From contig OZ022244.1 in the NCBI GenBank assembly GCA_963978895.1, positions 28,047,269-28,111,268 on the forward strand: a DNA stretch of 64,000 bases, in the 5' to 3' direction. The notes beneath the pieces were generated by a model, which saw nothing but the letters and a program-made list of their open reading frames with translations, was not told the origin of the DNA and did not search any database. The translations under genes and the position numbers were made by a program. Of this stretch, positions 42,201 through 53,490 are shown in pieces. Every line of letters begins with the position of its first letter. Within the stretch, counting starts at the first letter, position 1. This DNA comes from Erpobdella octoculata (taxonomy: Eukaryota; Annelida; Clitellata; Hirudinida; Erpobdellidae).

Positions 42201-44519
42201 TGGTCCCGTTTTTGTTGAGTTCAAGGAGAAAAAGTCTTTTGATTTGATCAAGGTTAGCCGATCTTATTTTTGTAGCTCTTTAGTGTGGTAAGGTTTTGTT
42301 ACATCTTTCAGGCTTACATATAAATTAATTTTTTTTATCATTTCTCATCCAGGTGTTAGTTGGGGAAAGCTTCCAACTTGAGATCACTTCTGATTTCTTC
42401 ACTGAAAGTCCCAGCAGCTTGGAAATCCTCACTTTAGATGGAACTAGGCTTGCACCATCTTCTTGGATCAAGCTGGCAATGCCCTCCGCAGGTATGCCAT
42501 ACGTTTATGGGATTCCCCTGATGAATCACGAGGGTCTTCAGGAATACATTCTCCAGGCCAAGAGCAGGCTCAATTCGGTTGTTCAGATACCCATGAAATT
42601 CGAGGTGGCTAGGATGGAACAACCAATCATGTACGAGACGAATGTCATCTTAAGCAGGCTCAACTATGACATGTATTTACAAGTTTGGTTTTCAATATGA
42701 AAATAAGCATTTGTTTTGGAGTGGTCAAAGTGATGGCCAGATATATTTGTTCATACCTATAATTACATTATCTCTTATTTCTTCAATGGCCGATTGGTAG
42801 TTAGAAAGCAATCAATATTCAAAACTTATGCCTGTCAACTTGTTGCTGTGCAAGTAAAGGTTAAAGGTTGCATGTGTATTTCTTAAAAAATGCATGCCAA
42901 TATGTATGTAATCCGGAAAATCTTTGCTGGTGTAAACCTATCTATATGTAATTGTTGGGGTTTGATGATGATGATGATGATGATGATAATAAGAATGAGG
43001 TTAAACCTTATAGTGGGGCAGGTTAGCTAACCTATTGTGCATTTTTTGATAAAAGCACCAAATTTTCCACTGAGGTAGTCCTACCTATTATGAACAAATG
43101 TGGATATTGGGCCAAAGCGTAACTGCCCCCCTGGCTAAATTTTGAGCTTGAATTGGATGTTTTAATTTGAATGGAGCGTCCCCTATCGGACGAAATGGCA
43201 TTAGGGCACTACTAAAATATAGAATATCGGGAATATCTTTTTAATTGTATGGGATACAACAAAATTTAAATTCAAGCTCAAAATATAGCCCATATGAAGA
43301 ACACAGGGATATTTCAATCGTTTAAATCGAACTAGCGGTTGAGAAGGTATAGATATTCTAGGGTCATGCCGCATGTCAGAACACGTGGCGTGGCGGCCAT
43401 TTTGGAAAATGGTCGCCAGGGGGCAGTTACGCTTTGGCCCAATATCCACATTTGTTCATAATAGGTAGGACTGCCTCTGTGGAAAATTTTTTGCTTTTAT
43501 CAAATAATGCACAATAGGTTTGAATATCCAAGGTAAACAGCCCCACTATTATACACTCTCTGATTTTAAAAGTATAATTATAATTCATATGCATATTTTA
43601 ATGCTGATAAATAAATGAATTTTTAACAAAAGTTTTATGTTACAGATTCAGCCAAGACGTAGACCTGAGATTGGATTTTACTAAGCGCATAGCTTCAGCC
43701 TTTGGAGACCTGACCACCCGGGATGTACTCATGACCCGTCTCGAGCCGGGCTCGGTGGAATATTGGTGGACCAACAAGTCCCTATCTGCCTCAACTAGTT
43801 GTCCCACTGAAAAGGTGAAGAAGATCCAGGATCGCTTCATCAACTCTACCACTCTGAGGGTGACTGAGAATTTTCTCAGGAACACGAGAGATTACGGCTT
43901 AGCTTATGCCGAATTCGTGCCGACCGGAGCCTGCCGTCTGCCCGCCCTGACAGCCAGATACATAGAGGGCAATGTCAGGGTTACTCCCCGCATCAGAGTC
44001 GTCGTGAATTCGACCACCCTTCAGACGGTGCCATACAGATACTCCGTCGACTCCAACGGCGGTGGTCAGTTCAGCAGCGTTCTCAACGTCGACGGAGAAG
44101 GCGGAGAGAGACCGGCGGTGGAGTCGAGCACCGTGGACGAGCTGCTCATGCAGATAGTTGTGCCGATGCTGATAGTCGTGGCGTTGATCATTGTGGCGAT
44201 CATCGTAGCTTGTGTCGCCTGTCGCAGGCACGGCAGCAAGCAGCAGAAGGCTGCCGACGCCACCGAGCTGGTGAGGAAAGGTGCGCCCGTCATATTCGCC
44301 CACGAGTTGGACGACCACCACCCGCCGTCGGCCCCCATCAGCCGCCCACTCATACCAGCTGGCTCTCCGCGACCTCCTAACTATCATCAGTGCATGATGC
44401 AGCAGAGTGGGAGTGGCACAGGTGGTGGTTATGGAGATTTTTATCCCGACGAAGGTCTTGCGGCCAGTTCCAGAGTCGGTCGCGGTGGTGGAGTTCGATC
44501 GATGAATGTTTCCACCTGA
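39270..44519 (+). CDS. DAG1: Dystroglycan
   Basis: Laminin-binding receptor that links extracellular matrix to the dystrophin/utrophin cytoskeleton. Four coding exons (39270-39452, 41116-42252, 42353-42672, 43646-44519) give 837 residues; vertebrate proteins have about 895. A signal peptide (1-27) is followed by the N-terminal Ig-like domain (LPDWLVYN..L.GVP) and a His-rich linker (156-179). Next is the S6-like domain (ALVAGPGDV, WTVGCG, GWYVTNRKP). A furin-type site RHRR (337-340) is followed by a TPTPT matriglycan-type motif (349-353) and a short Thr/Pro mucin-like stretch. Then come the second Ig-like domain (VGESFQLEI, WIKL, VYGIP), the SEA-like region (FAFGD-like block, SCPTEK, GACR at 641-644) and one membrane span (about 718-741). 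The tail contains RKGAPVIFAHELDD and PPNY (790-793). The alpha/beta site lacks the usual Gly-Ser. The extreme C-terminal PPPY dystrophin-binding motif is absent. Confidence 0.93.
40449..40662. mobile_element. piggyBac-type MITE in dystroglycan intron 1
   Basis: The 214-bp element is flanked by TTAA on both sides (40445-40448, 40663-40666). Its inverted ends are CCCTGCTACTACCA and CTCTGCTACTACCA. Just inside the right end is GGGTCAAAAACGACCCC (other strand), the same as in the piggyBac copy starting at 21700. It is non-coding. Confidence 0.88.
43013..43546. mobile_element. Foldback MITE with TA target duplication, dystroglycan intron 3
   Basis: The ends GTGGGGC and GCCCCAC are flanked by TA (43011-43012, 43547-43548). 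The arms, each well over 100 bp (about 43013-43140 and 43415-43546), are inverted copies sharing GTCCTACCTATTATGAACAA and ATATTGGGCCAAAGCGTAAC. This fits a Tc1/mariner-type MITE. A minus-strand 82-codon frame across the right half is not credible as a gene. Confidence 0.85.
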
Positions 44520-44585
44520 CGTTCCTGTTACTTTGTTCATGTTTGTTGTTGATGTTTGCATGAGTAATTGATTGTTATAAATGAC

Positions 44586-44591
44586 AATAAA
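44586..44591 (+). promoter_or_regulatory. Dystroglycan polyadenylation signal
   Basis: AATAAA 67 bp after the stop codon. Confidence 0.65.
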
Positions 44592-44691
44592 TGTTAATCA
44601 ATGATTTTACGTTCAAACTGAAATTATTTATATAAAACAGCTGAAACTAGTGCAAAAGATCAGCATGCTGTTAGAATCTTTTTTTTTTCTG

Positions 44692-44728
<37 letters not shown>

Positions 44729-46103
44729 TACATCATCTGCTTATGTTCCTTATTCTGAGTAAAAATAGTTTGTGTGAAAACAAGTTGTTCCATAAGCTCT
44801 GCATGATTTCTGCAGCTGTTTCATGAATATTTTTTTCTCACCTCATTGAGAGCTGTTGAATTTTTCCCGGGTTTTCCCATATTCACGTACTTTTCTAAAC
44901 ATGGGAGTCGTCGCAAGACAAGACAGTTGTTGGGCTACTTATTTTGATGGAAATTTGTTTTAGAGTTTTTTCTTTCGTCAATCAACGATGCTGATTCGTC
45001 CAAATCAAAAACTGATCGACCGTGCCAGACGATCGTCCAATAGAACTAAAGCCAGCAATTTCTGCCGCATCTTTGTCCATCTTGCGTCCTATTATCATTA
45101 CGTGTGTAAGGTGTCCGAGTTTCAAACTTCTGTCACAAGTTTTATAGAATCACTTCCTACTAGAGAATGTTAAATGCTTAAAATGCGTTTTTATTATATT
45201 CTCAAGTAATATATTGCTCATGTGTATTTATATATTTACTTGTCTTATGAGTTGTTTGTTCAGAATATATATATATTTGTATGGTTTTCTGAATGTGCGT
45301 GTGTGTCAATGGTTAACATTTGTACCTTGCTATGTGTGGTTTTGTGTTTTTAGCTGCATAGTCCTCTTAATTAATATTTATTTTACTAGATTATAATTTC
45401 CATTCTGTTTTTCTTTCTTGTTTGTGTATGATTTGTTACCTTTCATTCCATTGTGAACATTACCAATTGAAAGATTACGTGGATTCAGAATGAGAAAGAA
45501 CTATAGGAACGATATTGCTGTATATGCGAAGAAGCTGTTTTTTAACTGTATTAGAAATCCGATTTTAGCTTTGTCTTTTATCTTCTGAATGATGTGAACA
45601 ATTAAATTATTAACAAATTGGAATTTGTGAATTTTGTTTCTTTTTCAGATTTTCATTTGCAAACAAACTCGTTTTAATAATGTCCATTGTTTTTGCTGGT
45701 TTTTTTAAACAAAAATAGCTAATTAATTAGCTTTCTTTTGATAAATAATGATCGTTCATTAAGGACGCGAGTGGCCTATGTTACCCCGTTAGATCACACT
45801 AACGCCGTAACTTAAGCTAACCCAATGGATTACCGATGGTTCAATGTCTGAGTTTAATCGTTCTAACATGTTTTAATAGATAGATGCGTCAGGTGTCTTG
45901 TACAATCCGGCCTTGAAGTTCTTTAGTCCAGGGCGACTGCTTTTCCAGACATGATGAGGAAAATTTCAGGAGGAGGTTGTACTGTAGTGAGAAACGTTTC
46001 TGATCAGTTATGGTTATGCTTGAAGTCTTAAATGCTAATTTCAGCCATTGCGTTTTTTGTTCGAGTCCTAAAGTTCACCTACTCCAGTTCAAGAAGCTGC
46101 CAG
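44592..46103. other. Region between convergent dystroglycan and NACHT genes
   Basis: Contains a (CT)n tract (44697-44724) and T-rich DNA. No exon that clearly completes the NACHT gene is visible on the minus strand. Any 3' exon or UTR of that gene should lie here. Confidence 0.45.
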
Positions 46104-46322
46104 CAGAGGCGTAGCGAGGGAGACCGGGCGCAGTTTGGAAAGGGTGCCAAAAGGGCTTCGGAATGGGTGCCAAAAAGTGGAAAATTTATGAGGAAGTACC
46201 TACGACTATCCCCTATCCTGGTCGTCAGCTATTTTTGGGAAATATATTACGGATGAGCATTTCTAGAGGCGCCTTTTTTATACCTTGTCTCCAGGCCCCC
46301 AAAAATCTTCGCTACGCCACTG
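46104..46322. mobile_element. hAT-like MITE
   Basis: The 219-bp element has inverted ends CAGAGGCGTAGCGAGGG and (other strand) CAGTGGCGTAGCGAAGA, with near-matching flanks (agctgcc at both sides). The stop codon of the long NACHT frame lies inside it, so the last codons of that frame are transposon sequence. Confidence 0.75.
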
Positions 46323-48741
46323 AGCTGCCGATTTATATCCGACCACTGGCCCCATTGTAGGTTCAAGGCGGGATCAACGCAAGGACTTTTGACATTATGA
46401 GCAATTGGTGATATATAAATGATAAATATAAAACGATTTATAGGCCAACCTGGGTTTCCTTCGTTGAGCCTATAGTTGTAGAAGACTTTAGAGAACAGCC
46501 TCAGACATTCGTCGATCTTGTCTCTGCCGATTTGGGCTGTAAACTTTTCGAAAGCGCTGATGACACTTTTCTGGAACTGACCGTGACACTCCAGCATGGA
46601 TTCGTCGAAAAGCCTGAGAAGGTGCTGGGCGTACGAAAATTTTCCAGTCGAGTGTCTCATGAAGTTGTCCAGACTTTTAGTAAATCCTCTGAAGTTGTCT
46701 CCGCTCGTGAGCTCTTGGACGTTGACACGTCTAGCTATGACATCGCAAAAGCAGCTAGCCATGAACATCTCCAGATCCGTCAAGTGAAGTCCTATCCAGG
46801 TCTTGCTGTCCAGGTTTATACCGTCGGCCATCTGCGATTGTTCTAAGCCACGTTCGTAAGCAAATGGAAAAGGTTCCATGCACTCTGTACGGCAAGTTAC
46901 CAGCATGCAGAGCCAGTAGCTGAAATCTTTTCTGAAGAGCTCCATGAAGTAGGCCAGATCTTTCCATTCAGCTTTGTTGCACTCGTTCAAAGCTTCGACA
47001 ACTATCAGCTTCCTGCGTGGAAACTTCTTGTAGCTGCCAAACAGCATGTTGAAAGGATCTTTGAGCAGGAACTTGTACAGATCTTGCCAGCTGGCATCGG
47101 CGCTACACGGCGGTGACTGGTTCTCGGGTATTAATGCGTCCATGATGCAAAGATATTCCGGGAAGTTGCTCATTAGACTGTTGGCAATGGACTTGATCAA
47201 TGCTGCCAAACCGCAAGGATGTCGAGAGTCGAAAACGAATGTATTGACTATGTAACTGTCGTAAAGCTTGCAGAAAGCCGAGGTGAGACAGGATTTGCCA
47301 GTGCCCTCGCTACCGATGACGTAGTAAAAAGGCTTGTCGGTGGTGACGAGCCAAGTCTCGATCTTACCGAGGAGCCAGTTGCGAGTCTTGTGGTGGATGA
47401 GATGAGAGCTGATTTGGGAGAATCCGTGACGCGGCGAGACCTCGAACAGCCTCGAGCGCTCGAACTTGCGTTTCGACAAGAGCCTGTACTGCGATATGTA
47501 AATAATGCTCGGATTCGACTCGGTCTTAAAGCTGATGTTGCGAGTCAAGAGAGCGATGCGCCAGATTAAGTTGTTAACTTCTTGCATGATTTGCTCTCTC
47601 GGGATATCGTTGAGACTCTGCGACTGAACGGTCATTATCTTGGCGGTAAACTTCTTCAACTCCATGATGGACACAAACGTCATCGGCTCGTCAGTAGCCA
47701 ACTCGACCAACTTCTCCATCTGCTCCAGTTTGCAGGCCATGCTGTGGAGCATCTTCAAGAATTCTTCGGATTTTTGACTGTTACCGTCGTGTTTTTCCTC
47801 ATCAACCAGTCCGTACTCTACGGCTAATAGCTTCAAATCGGCCAAGTCCTGAAGCTTCTCTGAAGAGAAGGAACTCTGAATCACTGCTTCTAGAACCTGG
47901 CATGTAAAAATTAACAGCTATACTTTGAATAGATACCTTTAGGTCGTTATATAATAGTTACATGAAAATTTTTTCTTTTGATTTATTGAAAATCAAATCA
48001 TTTAAAATGTCGGTCTTGTTAGCGTAAATCACCGTTTCCATGGAATCGGCGTATATCGGGGTCGTGCACTGAGTCATGCCCAGTTTGAGTGCAACGTCGA
48101 AGAGCAGTGTGAGTTTGAGCAGCAGGACGAGACTGCAAAAGTACTCTAACTTTTCGATGTTCGTCTGGGCCAGGGTACCTGCAGTCCTGTTCCTGAGAGC
48201 CTCAAGACGATCAGAGACTGTGTTCAACAACTGCAATGTAAAAGGGATAGCTATATGTGTGAGTTAGCGTGAGATCAAAATATGAGATGAAAGAGACGTT
48301 TTATGACTTGTGTATGTGCTTGTGAGGCGTGGACGCGGTATGACTTTTAAGAACATTTTAATAAGGACAATAAAAGTGAAGCAGTTAAGAAAAGTATTGT
48401 TTATTCCTTAAAGCTTTTAATATTGATGGAGGTATATCAAGGAATTCATATATTCAACAAATACTAATTAAGGCATAATATGCATAATTAATTGTTTTTA
48501 TTCATCGTTACGTTTTTTTTTAAATATATCACTAGTGTTAATTGAAAAAAAAACAAGTTATCATCATCATAACCATCAAAAGTAGGTACATGTTATTGTG
48601 AAAAATGGTTATTTACAAGACCTCTAAAATATGGCGAGCCTTTCCAAACCAGGGAACGATAGACTCGCACGATACCAAAAGATCCTTCAACTTCTTGAGG
48701 CTTTCTTCGAACATCGTCTTGTGTTCCTGGCGCTCAGACAT
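46247..48741 (-). CDS. NACHT-domain P-loop NTPase
   Basis: Likely exons on the minus strand are 48741-48622 (start ATG, 40 codons), 48230-48033 (66 codons) and 47896 down to about 46450. The last frame stays open to 46247, but beyond about 46322 it is MITE sequence, so the true 3' end is uncertain. The first about 180 residues are helical, with coiled-coil character (FEESLKKLKDLLVSC, MACKLEQMEKLVELA). Then RNWLLGKIETWL leads into a NACHT NTPase: Walker A GSEGTGKS, a Walker B position reading KLIVVEALNEC, and sensor VTCRTE. The family consensus Walker B is closer to LVIDALDEC, so both acidic Asp positions are changed (Glu and Asn). NACHT proteins oligomerise in innate immune and cell-death signalling. 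No C-terminal sensor repeats are visible. Function is inferred from the domain only. Confidence 0.78.
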
Positions 48742-49317
48742 GATCGGCTATTGCGGACTCGGCGAGTGTTTGAAAGAAGTAAGATAATAATAATAAAAAA
48801 TCTGTTATCTTGTTTAAAAATATAAAATTAAATTGATTTTCAGATGATTTAAGGTCACTTTGAAGATATTTTTGTAGCGATAAGAAACGTGTAGAATGTT
48901 TATTAGAGCGCGCTTTTGAAACTGATTTTTGTTATTCCTGACTACGTCATCACAATTAACAGCTGACGGAAAACTACTTTTAGTGATGGACGTGTTAGTG
49001 TAGGTATATTAAAAATTTAAATAAGTATAAATGTGTTCGACTGTTAAACTCAAGAGAAACCACTTATAGTACCTACTTCGTTGTACTTTAACACTGGCAC
49101 GGAATATGTTGTGTTAAATTAGAAGATAAACAGAGGATAGTAGTTAGTCAGTTATTTGTAGTTTCGAACCTCAAAAGTTCTGTGTTTTACAGTTTTTTAT
49201 GTAAAAAATTAATTTCACAGAAAAACGAAGAAAATCCTTCAAAAAATTACTTGTAAACCGCTCCATTTGTTTTTTATACGAGCAGCTTTAAACGCTGGCC
49301 GTAGCGTCTGTTACCAG
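48742..49317. other. Upstream region of the NACHT gene
   Basis: AT-rich, with no exon seen. The NACHT promoter should lie here, but no specific element can be named. Confidence 0.4.
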
Positions 49318-49603
49318 CAGGTGCGTAGCCAGAAGGGGAGACATGGATGAATGCCCCTCTTCCGTCAAAAATTTCGACGCTACTTCAGTTAATCAAGAGG
49401 GTATCTAGGTCAAGATGGGGGCACTTTTCCGACAACGCCCAAATATGTATTATTGGGAGGAGGCGCTTTTGCGAAAGACTTGTTTTTTATAAGGGCGCGT
49501 TATAAATTTTACTTTGTATTGTATTGTATTGTATCTCCGCTAAATGAATTATTTTGCAAAAATGTTTTGCCACCCCCGTCAGAAATTCCTGGCTACGCTC
49601 CTG
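49318..49603. mobile_element. hAT-like MITE
   Basis: The 286-bp element has inverted ends CAGGTGCGTAGCCAGAA and (other strand) CAGGAGCGTAGCCAGGA. It is flanked by gttaccag (49310-49317) and gttactag (49604-49611), an 8-bp duplication with one change. Related in its ends to the MITE at 46104. Confidence 0.8.
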
Positions 49604-49611
49604 GTTACTAG

Positions 49612-50347
49612 TGTCATCGTTACGTCATCAAAAACATCTTCACTGCAAAATGTTAAAAATCAACCACTCCCAATTAGGCCCTGCTAAGATTGTTAACTGT
49701 CTACATATTTAATAAAATAACTGAACCAAATAAATGTGCAACAACTAACAAATAAGCTGTAAAAACCAGGGTTTTTCACAAATTCTTTATATTTCAGGAT
49801 TTGCCAGATTTTCATTGATTGCAAAAGAAAAAAATTTTCAACGACATTTTTTAATATAATTTTTTTATATAATTGTATTTGATTGGTTTTTTTAAACAAA
49901 GATAATTATTATTTTTTTAATAACAATTTAATTTTCAAAAAATTTAAAACTTTAATAGAGGAGGAGCGAGCCTATATTTGAAATTTCTGCTCGGTTGGAT
50001 GACGCGAAGTTAGTTAATTTTCACTTTCAAAGTTGGCAAACATTCAAGCAAGCATGCATGCAAGTAGCAAGTAAGCAAGCAAGCAGGACCGGCGGTGAAG
50101 TTAATATAAGGGATTTGAAAAAAAGTACACCAACACTTATGGTGTTATTTTACGACTGAGTATACATCCATCCCCAAGTTTTCTCAGCCACTTGTTAAAA
50201 TTATGTCTCCCCAACAAACCTTCCAGATACGCCATAAATATAGCAAGACAAATACGGTTACAAAGTGCAAAGAACCGTTGCTCAAATTGTTCATTGCTTC
50301 AATCAATAAACGCCAGGTTATTGATTGAAACAAGACATTGAAATGGT

Positions 50348-50348
<1 letters not shown>
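49612..50348. other. Intergenic DNA, no gene seen
   Basis: Includes a CAAG-rich run (50040-50090) and a short piece of the dispersed repeat of 7365-7860 (AGTTAATATAAGGGAT near 50098). No coding exon is supported. Confidence 0.4.

Positions 50349-50421
<73 letters not shown>
50349..50421. repeat. (AT)n microsatellite
   Basis: About 70 bp of AT dinucleotide repeat. Confidence 0.95.
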
Positions 50422-50435
<14 letters not shown>

Positions 50436-50896
50436 AAGCACAAGTGAAAAACATATTAAATGTTTAAAAATTGAAAATATATATACGAAAAGAAAAAAAA
50501 ACTCAGCAGCACATAAAATGCAAAAACTCGCATCAGCATCAAAGATCCACCACTCATACAAAATACCGACAAAAATGGAATTGCCAATCATTTGTCGGTG
50601 GGTTTTTCTAACTCTTAAAAAATTTCAATTTAATACCTTGACACACGTCTGTATTTACTACAGATATATATTTGCTATAATTAAAACGTTCAAATCATTG
50701 TATTGTATTAATCTAATCTGGAATTCGCTTGAGCATTATTTGATCATTAATTTGCTGTTTTGAAAAGTCATTTTTTCTAAAGGGACTATTTTGAGAGAAA
50801 AGGCAGAAAATAATAAATCAAATACACAGCTAGACTAACTGGAAAACGAAACACTGTAAGTCAATTGGTACACCAGGTATGGGACATGTACTGCAA

Positions 50897-51255
<359 letters not shown>

Positions 51256-51799
51256 ATATACTTTTTGCGTTATTTTATTGGCTTGTGATCTTTCGTTCAG
51301 TGCGCGGTTGTATATAAAATGGAAGGTGAATTGCTCTTTTGTGAGCGGTCCTCTGCGCAAAATTAAAAATTTGGTGTTTTCGGTTACCTATAGTTGAAAA
51401 CAGAAGTTCAACTTTTAGTAGGTGATATATATTTATACATAATACATGTGGCCTGGTGGCCTGCGTAGCTATCACTGCCGGCGAGAGTGCTTACTTAATA
51501 TGACTATTTCGTGCGTAGATTCATTCAACGTTAAGTAGGAAAATGAATGCCTATTTATTTTTAGGACATTACTAAACGGCTTTGCTCGTTTTCCCCCTGT
51601 CAATGTTTAAACCGCTTTCTGATTGCGACGGCTGCTATCGATGGCTGTGTTTCGTGAAAATACTTGGCTATCCGGAAAGAAATTTCCTACATTTGCGAAT
51701 CGTTTTAAGAAAATAACCGTTAAGAGGAAAGATTGATTGAAATTTTTGAATTTGCCTCGCCGGAATTAGATCTACAAATTGCTTCCCGTTGACACTTAA

Positions 51800-51901
51800 A
51801 TGGCCTCACAACATGAAGAAAGTTCAGAAAGTGATGGTGAAACGGAACCAGCGAAGTGTTTTCATCGTCGTCTATCGACCAACAAAGATATCAGATATAA
51901 T
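51800..51901 (+). CDS. First coding exon of an unidentified gene
   Basis: ATG at 51800 opens 34 codons that end at a strong splice donor (AAT then GTACGT) in phase 0. The peptide is hydrophilic and reads like a real N-terminus: an acidic serine-rich start (QHEESSESDGETEP) then basic CFHRRLSTNKDIRYN. The upstream 250 bp is less AT-rich than its surroundings and could be 5' UTR or promoter. No later exon can be linked to it before the right edge, so the gene would have a first intron of at least several kilobases. I do not recognise the product. Confidence 0.5.
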
Positions 51902-53433
51902 GTACGTTTTTATTACTTATTTCACTTGTAATATATATATTTATTATTAAATTTTAAAACTTTTAGTTAGTCTTTTCACTCATTTCTTTTAATTACTGCA
52001 GTTTTGGCAGACCACAATGTGGGCTTATAGATGTGCTTATTTGGTGCAGAAATGTGGTTATAATAAGTTTTACAAGTTTGGTTTAAAATGTTATTTCATT
52101 ACTAATAATCTTAGTTTTTTGAATATGGCTGATAAAAACATCTTACAACAGAATCTGTTGTCTGAATTTTGTTTAGTTTAAAATATAAATTAGAGAATGT
52201 TTTGTAATGCATTTAATATTTTGAAAGAATCAAATTCATCTTTTATAATTATTACTCATTTTATTCCATTTGTTCAAAATTTTAAAACCTACAATAATTG
52301 GAAAATATTTTAATGCAAATGGGTCATTGTGGCCCAGTCCTGTAGAATAAGGCCATATTTGACTCGGGTCCGTACTTGTTTTAGAAAGCATCAAATGAGA
52401 AAATCACAGAGAGGTCATTCGTTTAACATTTTTTCTAAATTCTTTATGATTTGTCGATCAGAATTTGGTGCTCAGTGTGGAAAAAAAATTATCCATCCTT
52501 AATTCCACATGTTTGAAATGAACATTTAAAAAAATAATTCTTTTTTTGTTATAAGTTGTGCTGTGTTATTTTTATGTTGAACAAAATCTTATTTATTTGT
52601 TTAAGGTAAAATTTTTTCCAGCTCCAAACCATACCTTCTATTTCCACAAAAAAAACAAATATTTTAAATCTTTATTTTATCTTTCTCTGCTGGCAATTTG
52701 AGCAACAAGCGTCATTCATCTCTATTAGAACTGAATCCACTTTTCACATGCTATGTCCATCCCCTCATCCCTTCCCTTTTCTTGTGCTACCCCACTGTAC
52801 CCCATCCTCTCTTGGTATGCTTCTTTAACATTTTGTGTTCTGAATGGATTTCTTCTGACCAAGCGAGCTTTTTCGATCGGATGAAAAACAAGGTTCGGAA
52901 TGAAAAAATCAGAATACCCGGACTTCCTTCGTGTTTCTTCTCTCTCGACCGACTTTGATGCTTAATCGGGTTTTTTTGTCTCGCAAAAACTGGAAACTAA
53001 ATTATCTTTTTTTTTCTTTCGTCAGAATCACAAACTTAAGAAAGTCGAAAATCTGAAAAGTTTATCTCATTTCTCTCCTGTATTTGTATTATTTACAAGA
53101 TATTCAGTTTTAAAAATCTATATTGCAGTATTATTATTATTAATATTCTTATTTTAATTTTTTTATTGATTTGTTTGAACTCCATGTTCTGCCATTTTGA
53201 AATTTAATTTTGGAAAGGGAAGACCAGCATATGGCTCGAAAGGCCAGAGTTTGCGGATCATTTTCTTGACTTCCACTCAATGAAAATTGATATGGGTGGG
53301 CAGAAACTGAAAGTGGTGGATTATTTGCTAGGTAAATAAAGAGGAAAGACATTCTAGATATAATAGTCTGAATGGAAGAAAAACAGAGAAAGATAGGGGA
53401 AGAGCAGGACAGAGAGAGAAGGGGAGGGAGGAG

Positions 53434-53490
<57 letters not shown>

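Noticed and set aside
43899..44561. A 220-codon minus-strand frame
   Set aside because: It is antisense to the last dystroglycan exon, whose codons match a known protein.
46532..47569. Plus-strand frames of 70-116 codons
   Set aside because: They are antisense shadows of the NACHT exon.
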